Below, piece after piece: positions 1 through 6,373 of a stretch of 8,056 nucleotides of DNA. Where the stretch lies: assembly GCA_027858355.1 (NCBI GenBank), contig JAQICW010000284.1:1-8056 (forward strand). Direction: 5' to 3'. The notes beneath the pieces were generated by a model. That model did no database searches and was not told the origin of the DNA. It was given only the letters and a program-made list of their open reading frames with translations. Within the stretch, counting starts at the first letter, position 1; every line of letters begins with the position of its first letter. The stretch comes from Desulfobacula sp. Its GTDB lineage: Bacteria; Desulfobacterota; Desulfobacteria; Desulfobacterales; Desulfobacteraceae. Both the position numbers and the translations under genes were made by a program.

Positions 1-1
1 A

Positions 2-118
2 TCCGTGGCCGGGAATTATCATCCATCGGGATATCAGGCTGGTTTTTTGACGATTTTAGGTCTTCAGTTAACAGGACTTGCCTGGTGCATTTTTTGCGGA
101 TTTAAAAAAAGAAAATAA
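2..118 (+). CDS. C-terminal fragment of an integral membrane protein, probably MFS-type transporter (5' end outside window)
   Basis: An open frame enters from the left edge and ends at TAA 116-118, giving 38 residues. The visible end has a short polar stretch (AGNYHPSGYQAGF), then a hydrophobic segment (about LTILGLQLTGLAWCIFCGF), then the basic tail KKRK. A last transmembrane helix followed by a cytoplasmic positive tail is typical of transporters. The 'SGYQAGF' lead-in resembles the G-x-Y-x-x-x-F pattern often seen before the final helix of major facilitator superfamily permeases. The other two forward frames do not look protein-like here. The family call is an inference from very little sequence, and the substrate cannot be guessed. 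The gene converges on the tRNA-Phe gene. Confidence 0.55.
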   Translation, partial: SVAGNYHPSGYQAGFLTILGLQLTGLAWCIFCGFKKRK

Positions 119-246
119 CATAGACAACACTTTTCCCTATCCCCTTTTATGGCATTGGCTGTCATGGTAACAAATGACTTTTACCTTCACCAAAACCTTG
201 ATCAAAAAGTAATTTGATTTAAAAATATATATTAAATTGGCAGACC

Positions 247-286
247 AAATAAAAAAGGCTTTGAGTGAAGATCACTGAAAGCCTTT
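247..286 (-). terminator. Rho-independent terminator of tRNA-Phe
   Basis: Read on the minus strand just after the tRNA, a 9-bp stem (AAAGGCTTT with AAAGCCTTT, plus positions 278-286 and 254-262) continues through one mismatch into four more pairs (CAGTG/CACTC side), closing a 5-nt loop at 268-272. It is followed by TTTATTT (253-247). The distance from the tRNA 3' end is about 8 nt. On the plus strand the stem is followed by TTTCTGG, so it could stop the incoming transporter transcript only weakly. Confidence 0.75.
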
Positions 287-293
287 CTGGTTG

Positions 294-369
294 TGGTGCC
301 CAGGGACAGAATTGAACTGCCGACACGGGGATTTTCAGTCCCCTGCTCTACCGACTGAGCTACCTGGGC
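294..369 (-). tRNA. tRNA-Phe (anticodon GAA), CCA encoded
   Basis: The minus strand folds into a complete 76-nt cloverleaf. The acceptor stem GCCCAGG (369-363) pairs with CCTGGGC. The D-arm GCTC/GAGC encloses AGTCGGTA. The anticodon stem GGGGA/TCCCC carries loop CTGAAAA with anticodon GAA at 336-334, which decodes UUC and UUU. The T-arm GGCAG/CTGTC has one G-U pair and loop TTCAATT. The discriminator is A (297) and the CCA end is encoded at 296-294. All stems pair, so the gene looks functional. It lies downstream of rsmE on the same strand but has its own promoter and terminator. Confidence 0.97.
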
Positions 370-384
370 TCAAACAACAGAGGG

Positions 385-413
385 TTTATATTATTTTTGG
401 TTATTCATGTCAA
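385..413 (-). promoter_or_regulatory. Sigma-70 type promoter of tRNA-Phe
   Basis: On the minus strand there is a perfect -35 TTGACA (413-408), a 17-nt spacer and a -10 TATAAA (390-385). Transcription would start near 378, about 9 nt before the mature tRNA 5' end at 369. This near-consensus layout fits a strongly expressed stable RNA and implies the tRNA does not depend on readthrough from rsmE. Confidence 0.75.
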
Positions 414-439
414 GGGAAAATGTTTGAAAGTTTGCGTTT

Positions 440-1174
440 TTAAATATCCCCAAGGATGTGCTGAACAAGGGCACAGCTTGAAATGGAAGCTGTTTCAGCC
501 CTTAAAATTCTGGATCCAAGTGAATAAGATAAAAATCCTTTTTCCTTTGATTGAGTTATCTCATTTTCTGAAAATCCCCCTTCAGGGCCGATAAGAATCA
601 GTATTTTTTTATTGGAAGGGGTTTTTTCCAGAGTATCAAGCCTTTGGGTTGCCTTTTCCCAAAAGGCAATTTTTAAATCATGGGAGTCGGCTCTATTTAA
701 CAATTCGTTAAAACTTAAGGGTTTTGAAATTTTTGGCAGCCTGCTTCTCCGGCATTGTTTTAAGGATTCTCTGGCAATGATTTCCCATCGCTGATGTCGT
801 TTTTCCAGACTTTTTTCATTGGGGGTGGGAATGGATCGTTCACAATAAAAGGGGACCCACTCATAGATGCCAAGCTGAGTAATATGTTTGATCACAAGAT
901 CCATTTTTTTATCTTTGAGCATGCCTGAGCACAGGGTAATATTTATGGGAGATTCTGTTAAAACGTCTTGTTCATCAATGATATCAATTCCGATATCGCC
1001 TTGAGAAACAGATGTAATGATGGCCGTATAATCTTTGCCCTGGCCATTGGTTATATCGATCCTATCGCCTTTATTTAATCTTAACACCTTTGAAATATGT
1101 TTTGCATCCTGTCCATGGATGCTTGTGCTTGACGGTATGGAATCGATGTCTGGAATGATAAATTTTTGCATCAT
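440..1174 (-). CDS. rsmE: 16S rRNA (uracil1498-N3)-methyltransferase RsmE
   Basis: RsmE uses S-adenosylmethionine to methylate N3 of U1498 in helix 44 of 16S rRNA in the assembled 30S subunit. The 244-residue length matches the family. Residues about 1-75 form the small N-terminal PUA-like RNA-binding part (HISKVLRLNKGD). The rest is the SPOUT (trefoil-knot) methyltransferase domain, with the two SAM-site signatures GPEGGFSENEI at 196-206 and LGSRILRAETA at 219-229. The region with R-x-S-x-K-Q (ARESLKQCRRSRLP) is also typical. There are two adjacent ATGs (1174 and 1171), and neither has a convincing Shine-Dalgarno sequence, so the start is uncertain by one codon. A possible -10 (TACAAT, 1207-1202) lies upstream without a clear -35. 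It is divergent from the gene at 1316. Confidence 0.95.
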   Translation of the reverse strand: MMQKFIIPDIDSIPSSTSIHGQDAKHISKVLRLNKGDRIDITNGQGKDYTAIITSVSQGDIGIDIIDEQDVLTESPINITLCSGMLKDKKMDLVIKHITQLGIYEWVPFYCERSIPTPNEKSLEKRHQRWEIIARESLKQCRRSRLPKISKPLSFNELLNRADSHDLKIAFWEKATQRLDTLEKTPSNKKILILIGPEGGFSENEITQSKEKGFLSYSLGSRILRAETASISSCALVQHILGDI

Positions 1175-1225
1175 GAGATTGTTTAAACCAAAGAAGGGGA
1201 CATTGTAAATGGCTTTTTTAAATAG

Positions 1226-1254
1226 TTGACACTTTGATTCGGCTTTGGTATTTT
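1226..1254 (+). promoter_or_regulatory. Candidate extended -10 promoter for the acidic protein gene
   Basis: A perfect -35 TTGACA (1226-1231) is followed by a 17-nt spacer and TATTTT (1249-1254), with a TG dinucleotide at 1246-1247 forming an extended -10. The start point would be near 1261, about 55 nt before the ATG. A second possible promoter overlaps it downstream: TTGACG (1255-1260), 16 nt, TATATG (1277-1282). The sequence does not show which one is used. Confidence 0.5.
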
Positions 1255-1315
1255 TTGACGTTCGCAGATATTGGACTATATGTTGTTTTTAATATCTTAA
1301 TCAAGTGAGGACATT

Positions 1316-1762
1316 ATGGTCGATATGACAGATTGGTATGATGACTTTATAAATGAAGAAAAGACAGATGAGGATATTGTTGAAGGGGGAAAAGAGCTCT
1401 CAACACAGGAGGATATCATTGAGTTGACAGACATTGCTGATTTAGAACAAAGTCCCTCAACACAAGAAGATATCATTGAATTGACGGATATTGTTGAAGA
1501 CCAGAGTGCTGTGCTTGAGCTTGAAATGAATGACCCCGTGGATGAGGTGCCGGTTGAATCTATTGCGGTTAAAGAGCCCGGCATGGAGTTGAGTGTGTCC
1601 CAGGAACAGCTGGAAACTGCTTTGGAGAGGGTGATTGAAAAAAGGTTTGCCGATAAAATAGACATCCTTTTGATTGAGGGCATGGAAAAAGTAATTAAAA
1701 AAGAAATCGTTGAAATCAAGGAGAGGTTGCAAAAAGATCTTGATCAGATGGAAAACTTTTAA
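1316..1762 (+). CDS. Acidic repeat-containing protein with helical C-terminus, function unknown
   Basis: I do not recognise a named family. The 148-residue protein has two parts. Residues 1-100 are extremely acidic (33 Asp/Glu against 3 Lys/Arg), low in hydrophobic clusters and probably disordered. They contain the motif STQEDIIELTDI twice (29-40 and 48-59) and a looser version near 18-23 (DEDIVE). Residues about 95-146 are charged and heptad-like (ALERVIEKRFADKID, MEKVIKKEIVEIKERL), suggesting an amphipathic helix or coiled coil that could oligomerise. There is no signal peptide, membrane segment or Cys. The start is set by GAGG at 1307-1310, 5 nt before the ATG. An ATG at codon 4 is less well spaced. 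The acidic linker plus helical tail recalls the layout of PopZ-like scaffold proteins, but that is analogy only. A hairpin follows at 1793-1816, before valS. Confidence 0.8.
   Translation: MVDMTDWYDDFINEEKTDEDIVEGGKELSTQEDIIELTDIADLEQSPSTQEDIIELTDIVEDQSAVLELEMNDPVDEVPVESIAVKEPGMELSVSQEQLETALERVIEKRFADKIDILLIEGMEKVIKKEIVEIKERLQKDLDQMENF
1399..1440 (+). repeat. Tandem coding repeat, copy 1 (42 nt, period 57 nt)
   Basis: This copy encodes the STQEDIIELTDI motif followed by Ala. It matches the copy at 1456-1497 at 36 of 42 bases. All six differences are transitions, and five of them are silent third-position changes. Confidence 0.85.
1456..1497 (+). repeat. Tandem coding repeat, copy 2 (42 nt, period 57 nt)
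   Basis: The second copy is offset by exactly 57 nt (19 codons) from the first, so the frame is kept. It encodes the same 12 residues and ends in Val where copy 1 has Ala. A 15-nt non-repeated spacer (ending AGTCC) separates the copies. Confidence 0.85.
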
Positions 1763-1792
1763 GTTCAGGCGATAAATATATATAAAGAAGCT

Positions 1793-1820
1793 AGGGGATT
1801 CAGTGCAAAGTCCCCTTTTT
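1793..1820 (+). terminator. Probable Rho-independent terminator between the acidic protein gene and valS
   Basis: The stem AGGGGA (1793-1798) pairs with TCCCCT (1811-1816). Two more pairs (TT 1799-1800 with AA 1808-1809) are possible across a one-base bulge. It is followed by TTTTC from 1817. It lies 30 nt after the stop codon of the acidic protein gene and 30 nt before the valS start. A weak -10-like TATAAA sits just upstream (1781-1786) without a good -35, so valS may depend partly on readthrough, in which case the hairpin would act as an attenuator. Confidence 0.55.
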
Positions 1821-1849
1821 CATTAATAAAGAGTTTTAGGAGTTGTTTT

Positions 1850-4507
1850 ATGGGTTCTGACCAACTGGATAAAGGATATGAGCCGTCAGGTATTGAAAAA
1901 AAATGGTATACATATTGGCTTGAGAATGGATTTTTTAAGGCAGAAGATATTAGTGATAAAAAGGCGTTTTCAATTGTTATACCACCGCCCAATGTCACGG
2001 GCGTTCTTCACATGGGCCATGCGTTAAATAATGTTATTCAGGATATTATGTGCAGGTATAGACGGCTTCTGGGCTATAATGTCCTTTGGATGCCGGGAAC
2101 AGACCATGCTGGAATTGCAACCCAGAATGTGGTTGAAAGAGATCTTGCAGCAAAAGGACTGACACGGGACCAGGTCGGCAGGGAAGAATTTATAAAACAC
2201 GTCTGGAAGTGGCGGGAAAAATCCGGCGGGGCTATTATCAACCAGCTCAAAAGGCTGGGAGCTTCCTGTGACTGGGATCGGGAACGCTTCACAATGGATG
2301 AGGGTTTGTCCGATGCTGTCCGCAAGGTATTTGTGAGACTCTATAAAGAAGGACTGATTTATCAGGGTCAATATATTATTAACTGGTGTCCCCGATGCAA
2401 AACAGCCCTTGCTGATCTTGAAGTTGAGTATGAAGACGACGACGGTTATTTATATTATATCAGATATCCCTATGTGAATAAAAAACAGGGGCTTACCGTT
2501 GCAACCACAAGGCCTGAAACCATGTTTGGTGATATGGCTGTTGCCGTGAACCCGGCAGATGAAAGGTTCAAGGGCCTTGAGGAAAAAGAGGTAAGGCTTC
2601 CTTTAACAGACAGGATCATTCCTATTATTAAAGATGATTATGTGGATATCCAGTTTGGAACGGGTGCATTAAAGGTGACCCCGGCCCATGATCCTAATGA
2701 TTTTCATCTGGGAGAAAAACACGGGCTTGAAAAATTAAAAGTGATTGATGATGATGGGCTCATGCTTGATGGTGCAGGCGAGTTTAAAGGCCTGGATCGG
2801 TTTGAATGCAGACAAAGGGCTGTTAAAGCGCTTGCAGAACAGGGTTTGCTGGTTAAAAAAGAACCAATAAAACACAGTGTGGGTAATTGTTATAGGTGCA
2901 GGACGGTTGTTGAACCTTGCATCTCAAAACAATGGTTTGTCAAGGTAGCTCCCCTTGCAAAAAAAGCATCTGATGCTGTTCGCAATGGAAGAACAAAAAT
3001 TATTCCGGAGAACTGGTCAAAAACCTATTTTGAATGGATGGATAATATACGGGACTGGTGTATTTCAAGACAGATCTGGTGGGGCCACAGAATTCCGGTT
3101 TGGAAATGCCAGGACTGTAAGGAAGTTATTGTTGAGGAGACTGATCCCACCCAATGCCCGATCTGTGGATCAAAACAAATTGTTCAGGAAACAGATGTGC
3201 TGGATACCTGGTTTTCAAGTGCGCTATGGCCGTTTTCAACCATGGGATGGCCGGAAAATACAGATCTTTTAAAGACATTTTATCCCACCAATGTGTTGGT
3301 GACGGGTTTTGATATCCTTTTTTTCTGGGTTGCCAGGATGATGATGATGGGTACTCATTTTATGGATGAGGTGCCTTTTGATGATGTTTATATCCATGCC
3401 CTTGTCAGGGACGAGCATGGGAAAAAGATGAGCAAATCAACAGGCAATGTCATTGATCCCTTAAAAGTGATTGATGAATATGGTGCAGATGCTTTCAGGT
3501 TTACTTTAGCAGTTTTTGCAGCCCAGGGCCGTGATGTTAAGATGTCGGAATCACGGGTGGAAGGATACCGGCATTTTGTTAATAAACTCTGGAATGCATC
3601 ACGATTTACTCTCATGCATATTACCTTGAAAGACACCCGGATTGATACTAAAAAACTTTCTTTGGCTGAAAAATGGATTCTTTCGCGCTGTGCCCATACT
3701 TCTCTGGAAGTAAAGCAGGGGATTGAAAATTATAAATTCAATGAAGCGGCATCAGCCATATACCAGTTTGTATGGCATGAGTTCTGTGACTGGTTTCTGG
3801 AAATTGCCAAACCCGCGCTTTATGAAAAAGAGGGAGTTCAAAGAAGAGACACTGCCAGAAGTGTTCTTTCAAAAGTTCTTGAAGATATTCTCATTATGCT
3901 TCATCCCTTTATGCCCTTTGTTACTGAAGAGATCTACAGCATTATGCCGGCAACTTCCGGGTCTGTTATGGCTGCTCGTTTTCCCTATGAGGAAAAAGAG
4001 TATGAAGCTAACAGGAATAAAGCCGTTGAAACAGATATGGATTTTATTTTTGGTCTGATTTCCAGTATCCGGAATATCAGAAGCGAGATGAAAATCCAGC
4101 CATCCATGAAAATTAAAGTGTTGGCGCATACAGCAGATGGAAAAGAAAAAATTATTATTGCTGAAAATAAATCCATTATTGCAAACCTTGCTACACTTGA
4201 AAGTTTTTATTTTTGTGAAGCAGATCATGTGCCTTCATCATGTGCCTCATCCATCATTGAGAATACCACATGTTTTGTCTTACTTGAGGGGGTTGTCGAC
4301 TTTGATAAGGAGATTAAGAGACTTGAAAAAGAGCTTGAAAAAAATACCAAAGAGCTTTTAGCTGTTCAAAAAAGACTTAATAATGAAAGTTTCCTTGAAA
4401 AGGCTCCAAAAGAAGTGATCCTAAAAGTGAAAGACCAGCACATGAATCTTGAGGAAAAGAATAACATGCTCAAGGAAAATCTTGAAAGAATTCAAAAAAT
4501 GAAGTGA
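1850..4507 (+). CDS. valS: Valyl-tRNA synthetase (class Ia)
   Basis: ValS charges tRNA-Val with valine using ATP in the cytoplasm and hydrolyses mischarged threonine in its editing domain. At 885 residues it is full length. The ATP site signatures are PPPNVTGVLHMGH (HIGH at 54-57) and KMSKS at 526-530. The CP1 editing region includes TTRPETMFGD and GTGALKVTPAHDPNDF. Four CxxC pairs are visible: 180/183 with 347/350, and 420/423 with 436/439. The same arrangement holds two zinc ions in Thermus-type ValRS. The anticodon-binding helical domain follows (about 600-780), then the ValRS-specific C-terminal coiled coil from about residue 815 (EIKRLEKELEKNTKELL). AGGAG at 1838-1842, 7 nt before the ATG, supports the start. 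No T-box or other long leader fits in the 87 nt upstream. nadC follows 6 nt after the TGA. Confidence 0.98.
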   Translation: MGSDQLDKGYEPSGIEKKWYTYWLENGFFKAEDISDKKAFSIVIPPPNVTGVLHMGHALNNVIQDIMCRYRRLLGYNVLWMPGTDHAGIATQNVVERDLAAKGLTRDQVGREEFIKHVWKWREKSGGAIINQLKRLGASCDWDRERFTMDEGLSDAVRKVFVRLYKEGLIYQGQYIINWCPRCKTALADLEVEYEDDDGYLYYIRYPYVNKKQGLTVATTRPETMFGDMAVAVNPADERFKGLEEKEVRLPLTDRIIPIIKDDYVDIQFGTGALKVTPAHDPNDFHLGEKHGLEKLKVIDDDGLMLDGAGEFKGLDRFECRQRAVKALAEQGLLVKKEPIKHSVGNCYRCRTVVEPCISKQWFVKVAPLAKKASDAVRNGRTKIIPENWSKTYFEWMDNIRDWCISRQIWWGHRIPVWKCQDCKEVIVEETDPTQCPICGSKQIVQETDVLDTWFSSALWPFSTMGWPENTDLLKTFYPTNVLVTGFDILFFWVARMMMMGTHFMDEVPFDDVYIHALVRDEHGKKMSKSTGNVIDPLKVIDEYGADAFRFTLAVFAAQGRDVKMSESRVEGYRHFVNKLWNASRFTLMHITLKDTRIDTKKLSLAEKWILSRCAHTSLEVKQGIENYKFNEAASAIYQFVWHEFCDWFLEIAKPALYEKEGVQRRDTARSVLSKVLEDILIMLHPFMPFVTEEIYSIMPATSGSVMAARFPYEEKEYEANRNKAVETDMDFIFGLISSIRNIRSEMKIQPSMKIKVLAHTADGKEKIIIAENKSIIANLATLESFYFCEADHVPSSCASSIIENTTCFVLLEGVVDFDKEIKRLEKELEKNTKELLAVQKRLNNESFLEKAPKEVILKVKDQHMNLEEKNNMLKENLERIQKMK

Positions 4508-4513
4508 TGGGCC

Positions 4514-5347
4514 ATGAACACAATAGAAAATATAATCAGGTTAGCCCTTTTTGAAGATTCAGGACTGGGGGATATCACAACAGAATGTATTTTGCCCGAA
4601 CCTCGCTCTGGCAAAGGCGTGATCATTGCCAAAGAGTCTTTTGTTCTTGCCGGGATCAATGTGGCAAAAATGGTATTTAAATTGCTTGATCCTGATTGTG
4701 ATACAAGTTCTTTTTTTTCAGATGGCGACCCTGTCAAAAAAGGTGAGATAGTTTTTGAGGTTCAAGGAGATCTTTTATCCCTTTTAAAAGGGGAGCGTGT
4801 GGCCTTGAATTTTTTACAGCGCCTTTCAGGAATCGCCACATTGACCCGGTCCTATGTGGATGAACTTAAGGTCTCAAAGGTCCGCTTGACAGATACGAGG
4901 AAAACCACTCCCGGCCTGCGCAGTCTTGAAAAAGAAGCAGTCAGGGCAGGTGGCGCTTATAATCACCGGATGTCATTATACGATGGTATTTTGATTAAGG
5001 ATAACCATATTGCAGTCGCAGGTTCCATTAAAAAGGCTGTAAATCTGGTTAAAAAAAGGGTATCACATTTGATGAAAATAGAGGTTGAGGTTTCCACTCT
5101 TGATGAAGTTAAAGAGGCAGTTGATGCGGGTGCTGAAGTGATCATGCTGGATAATATGGATTATGATCAGATGTCGTCGGCCGTAAATTATATTGATGGA
5201 AGAGCAATTGTTGAGGCCTCGGGGAATGTCTCTTTGGAAACTTTGAATAAAATTGCTGCCACGGGTGTGGATGTGATTTCCTGTGGCGCGCTCACTCACC
5301 AGGCAAGATCTATAGATCTGAGCATGCAGATTAATTCTATGAAATAA
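4514..5347 (+). CDS. nadC: Nicotinate-nucleotide pyrophosphorylase (quinolinate phosphoribosyltransferase, decarboxylating)
   Basis: NadC converts quinolinate and PRPP to nicotinate mononucleotide, CO2 and pyrophosphate in de novo NAD synthesis. The 277-residue length is normal. The N-terminal open-sandwich part begins with EDSGLGDITTE. Next come GERVALNFLQRLSG (R95), TDTRKTTPGLR (R129, K130) and AGGAYNHRMSLYDGILIKDNH (H151, R152, K162). The barrel motifs EVEVSTLDE (E192) and MLDNM (D213) follow, then the phosphate-binding EASGNV and DVISCGALTH near the end. These correspond to the known substrate-binding Arg, Lys and His residues and the acidic pair of the family. The gene starts 6 nt after the valS stop with only a weak Shine-Dalgarno, so translational coupling is likely. 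nadA and nadB are not in the window. Its last 11 bp overlap the opposing cyclase gene. Confidence 0.97.
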   Translation: MNTIENIIRLALFEDSGLGDITTECILPEPRSGKGVIIAKESFVLAGINVAKMVFKLLDPDCDTSSFFSDGDPVKKGEIVFEVQGDLLSLLKGERVALNFLQRLSGIATLTRSYVDELKVSKVRLTDTRKTTPGLRSLEKEAVRAGGAYNHRMSLYDGILIKDNHIAVAGSIKKAVNLVKKRVSHLMKIEVEVSTLDEVKEAVDAGAEVIMLDNMDYDQMSSAVNYIDGRAIVEASGNVSLETLNKIAATGVDVISCGALTHQARSIDLSMQINSMK

Positions 5348-6239
5348 TATAGGTTAATTTGTTCCGGCCGGTATCCTTTGATTTATACATGGCCTTATCG
5401 GCCCGGGCGATAAATGACTTGAAATCTTCGCCTTTCACAAGTTCCGTGGCGCCGAGACTGACGGTGACGGATGCTTTTGTCCCTGGTGCAGGCTCAAAGA
5501 TCCGGGAGCTGATGCTGTCTTTTATCCTATCCCCAACCAGACAGGCTTTTTGAAGCCTTGTTTCCGGCAAAAGAATGGTAAACTCTTCTCCACCATATCG
5601 ATAGGCAGTATCCATGGATCTCATACAGGAATTAACGGTTTCCCCAATTCCCATGAGTACCTTATCCCCTTCAAGGTGTCCCCAGGTATCATTATAATTT
5701 TTAAAGAAATCAATATCCAGAATGAGTAAAGACATAGCCCGGGAATAGCGCATATGTCGCTTGACTTCAGTTTTTATCTGGGCAAAAAAATGTCGTGAAT
5801 TATAAAGCCCTGTTAATGCATCCGTAATGGCAATTTTTTCAAGCTTTTTCAAGAGCTTGGAGCGTTCTTTTTTAAAGTCGGCTTCTCTTAACACTCTTTT
5901 AATTCGCAAATCCAGTTCTTCAAAACGAAAGGGTTTGAAAATAAAATCGCTTGCACCGGATTGAACTGCGTTCTCATATGAATACTCGGCACTGTAGCCG
6001 GTCATGACCATGACATCAATATCATAGGATTCTTTTATCCTGCGGGTGAGTTCCAGTCCGTCCATGCCCTGCATTATGATATCTGTAAGGACAACATCGG
6101 CTTCAAAGGAATTGAGTATTTCCAAGGCTTCTGTTGCATTTAACGCACTTTTAACATCATAATTTATTGCTTTTAGATATTCTGTTACAGAGTCTTTAAT
6201 AGCAATATCGTCATCAACAATCAGGATAGAATATGGCAT
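5337..6239 (-). CDS. Response regulator with GGDEF domain (predicted diguanylate cyclase, REC-GGDEF)
   Basis: The predicted role is to make cyclic di-GMP from two GTP under control of phosphorylation. Residues 1-118 are a receiver domain with acidic residues D9-D11, phospho-acceptor D53 (LTDIIMQGMDG), T80 and K102 (KPF), all intact. A charged helical linker (about 119-136) leads to a GGDEF domain beginning ITDALTGLYN (138-147), with metal-binding DIDFFKNYND (175-184) and active-site GGEEF at 216-220. RSMD at 207-210 is placed like the product-inhibition I-site (RxxD). The layout is like PleD with one receiver domain, or WspR. There is no DNA-binding domain, signal peptide or membrane segment, so it should be cytoplasmic. 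GGAG (6252-6249) lies 9 nt before the ATG. No histidine kinase is adjacent. Enzyme activity is inferred from the intact motifs. Confidence 0.95.
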   Translation of the reverse strand: MPYSILIVDDDIAIKDSVTEYLKAINYDVKSALNATEALEILNSFEADVVLTDIIMQGMDGLELTRRIKESYDIDVMVMTGYSAEYSYENAVQSGASDFIFKPFRFEELDLRIKRVLREADFKKERSKLLKKLEKIAITDALTGLYNSRHFFAQIKTEVKRHMRYSRAMSLLILDIDFFKNYNDTWGHLEGDKVLMGIGETVNSCMRSMDTAYRYGGEEFTILLPETRLQKACLVGDRIKDSISSRIFEPAPGTKASVTVSLGATELVKGEDFKSFIARADKAMYKSKDTGRNKLTYIIS

Positions 6240-6281
6240 GAATTTTTTCTCCAGGGTTATATTCTGTAGAACGAGCTTTTC

Positions 6282-6310
6282 TTGACACCTCTTAACTCAA
6301 TTGATAAATA
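6282..6310 (+). promoter_or_regulatory. Candidate lepA promoter
   Basis: A perfect -35 TTGACA (6282-6287), a 17-nt spacer and TAAATA (6305-6310) are present, with TG at 6302-6303 giving an extended -10. The -10 hexamer itself is a poor match. Transcription would begin near 6317, about 54 nt before the TTG start of lepA. It faces the candidate cyclase promoter at 6322-6350. Confidence 0.45.
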
Positions 6311-6321
6311 TACAAAAACAA

Positions 6322-6350
6322 AATTTAGCTGTATAAGTTTTATTTGTCAA
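6322..6350 (-). promoter_or_regulatory. Candidate promoter of the REC-GGDEF gene
   Basis: On the minus strand, a perfect -35 TTGACA (6350-6345) is followed by a 17-nt spacer and TAAATT (6327-6322, four of six consensus bases). The start would be near 6315, giving a leader of about 75 nt before the ATG at 6239. Confidence 0.5.
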
Positions 6351-6361
6351 CATTTTAGTTT

Positions 6362-6373
6362 GGAGTAGAATTG
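6362..6373 (+). promoter_or_regulatory. Ribosome binding site that selects a TTG start for lepA
   Basis: GGAG at 6362-6365 lies 5 nt before TTG 6371-6373. The TTG gives the N-terminus MKLNIKNIRNFSIIAHIDHG, which matches the usual short lead before the LepA G1 motif. No ATG occurs between here and the G1 motif. Confidence 0.75.

Noticed and set aside
161..182. Short hairpin GTCAT/ATGAC followed by TTTT, as terminator of the left-edge transporter gene
   Set aside because: The stem is only 5 bp with a loop of 8 nt and low GC. It is too weak to call.
119..246. Possible small gene or ncRNA in the gap between the transporter end and the tRNA terminator
   Set aside because: It is AT-rich and has no start codon with an RBS leading to a meaningful frame. 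It has no stable structure. I see nothing to annotate.
1297..1732. Minus-strand open frames of 140 and 91 codons opposite the acidic protein gene
   Set aside because: The Ser-rich and Phe/Asn-rich translations are what the complement of a Glu/Asp-rich gene gives. They have no RBS, and the plus-strand gene has better signals.
1763..1849. T-box or other riboswitch leader for valS
   Set aside because: The gap is only 87 nt, too short for a T-box, and no T-box consensus is visible. The only structure is the small terminator-like hairpin.
2024..2371. Long minus-strand and shifted-frame ORFs inside valS, nadC and lepA
   Set aside because: They lie fully inside genes with clear family motifs, have no recognisable domains and no ribosome binding sites.
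5306..5319. Perfect 14-bp palindrome AGATCTATAGATCT near the end of nadC
   Set aside because: It lies inside conserved NadC coding sequence (QARSIDLS), is not followed by a T-run, and a lone palindrome of this size in AT-rich DNA can occur by chance.
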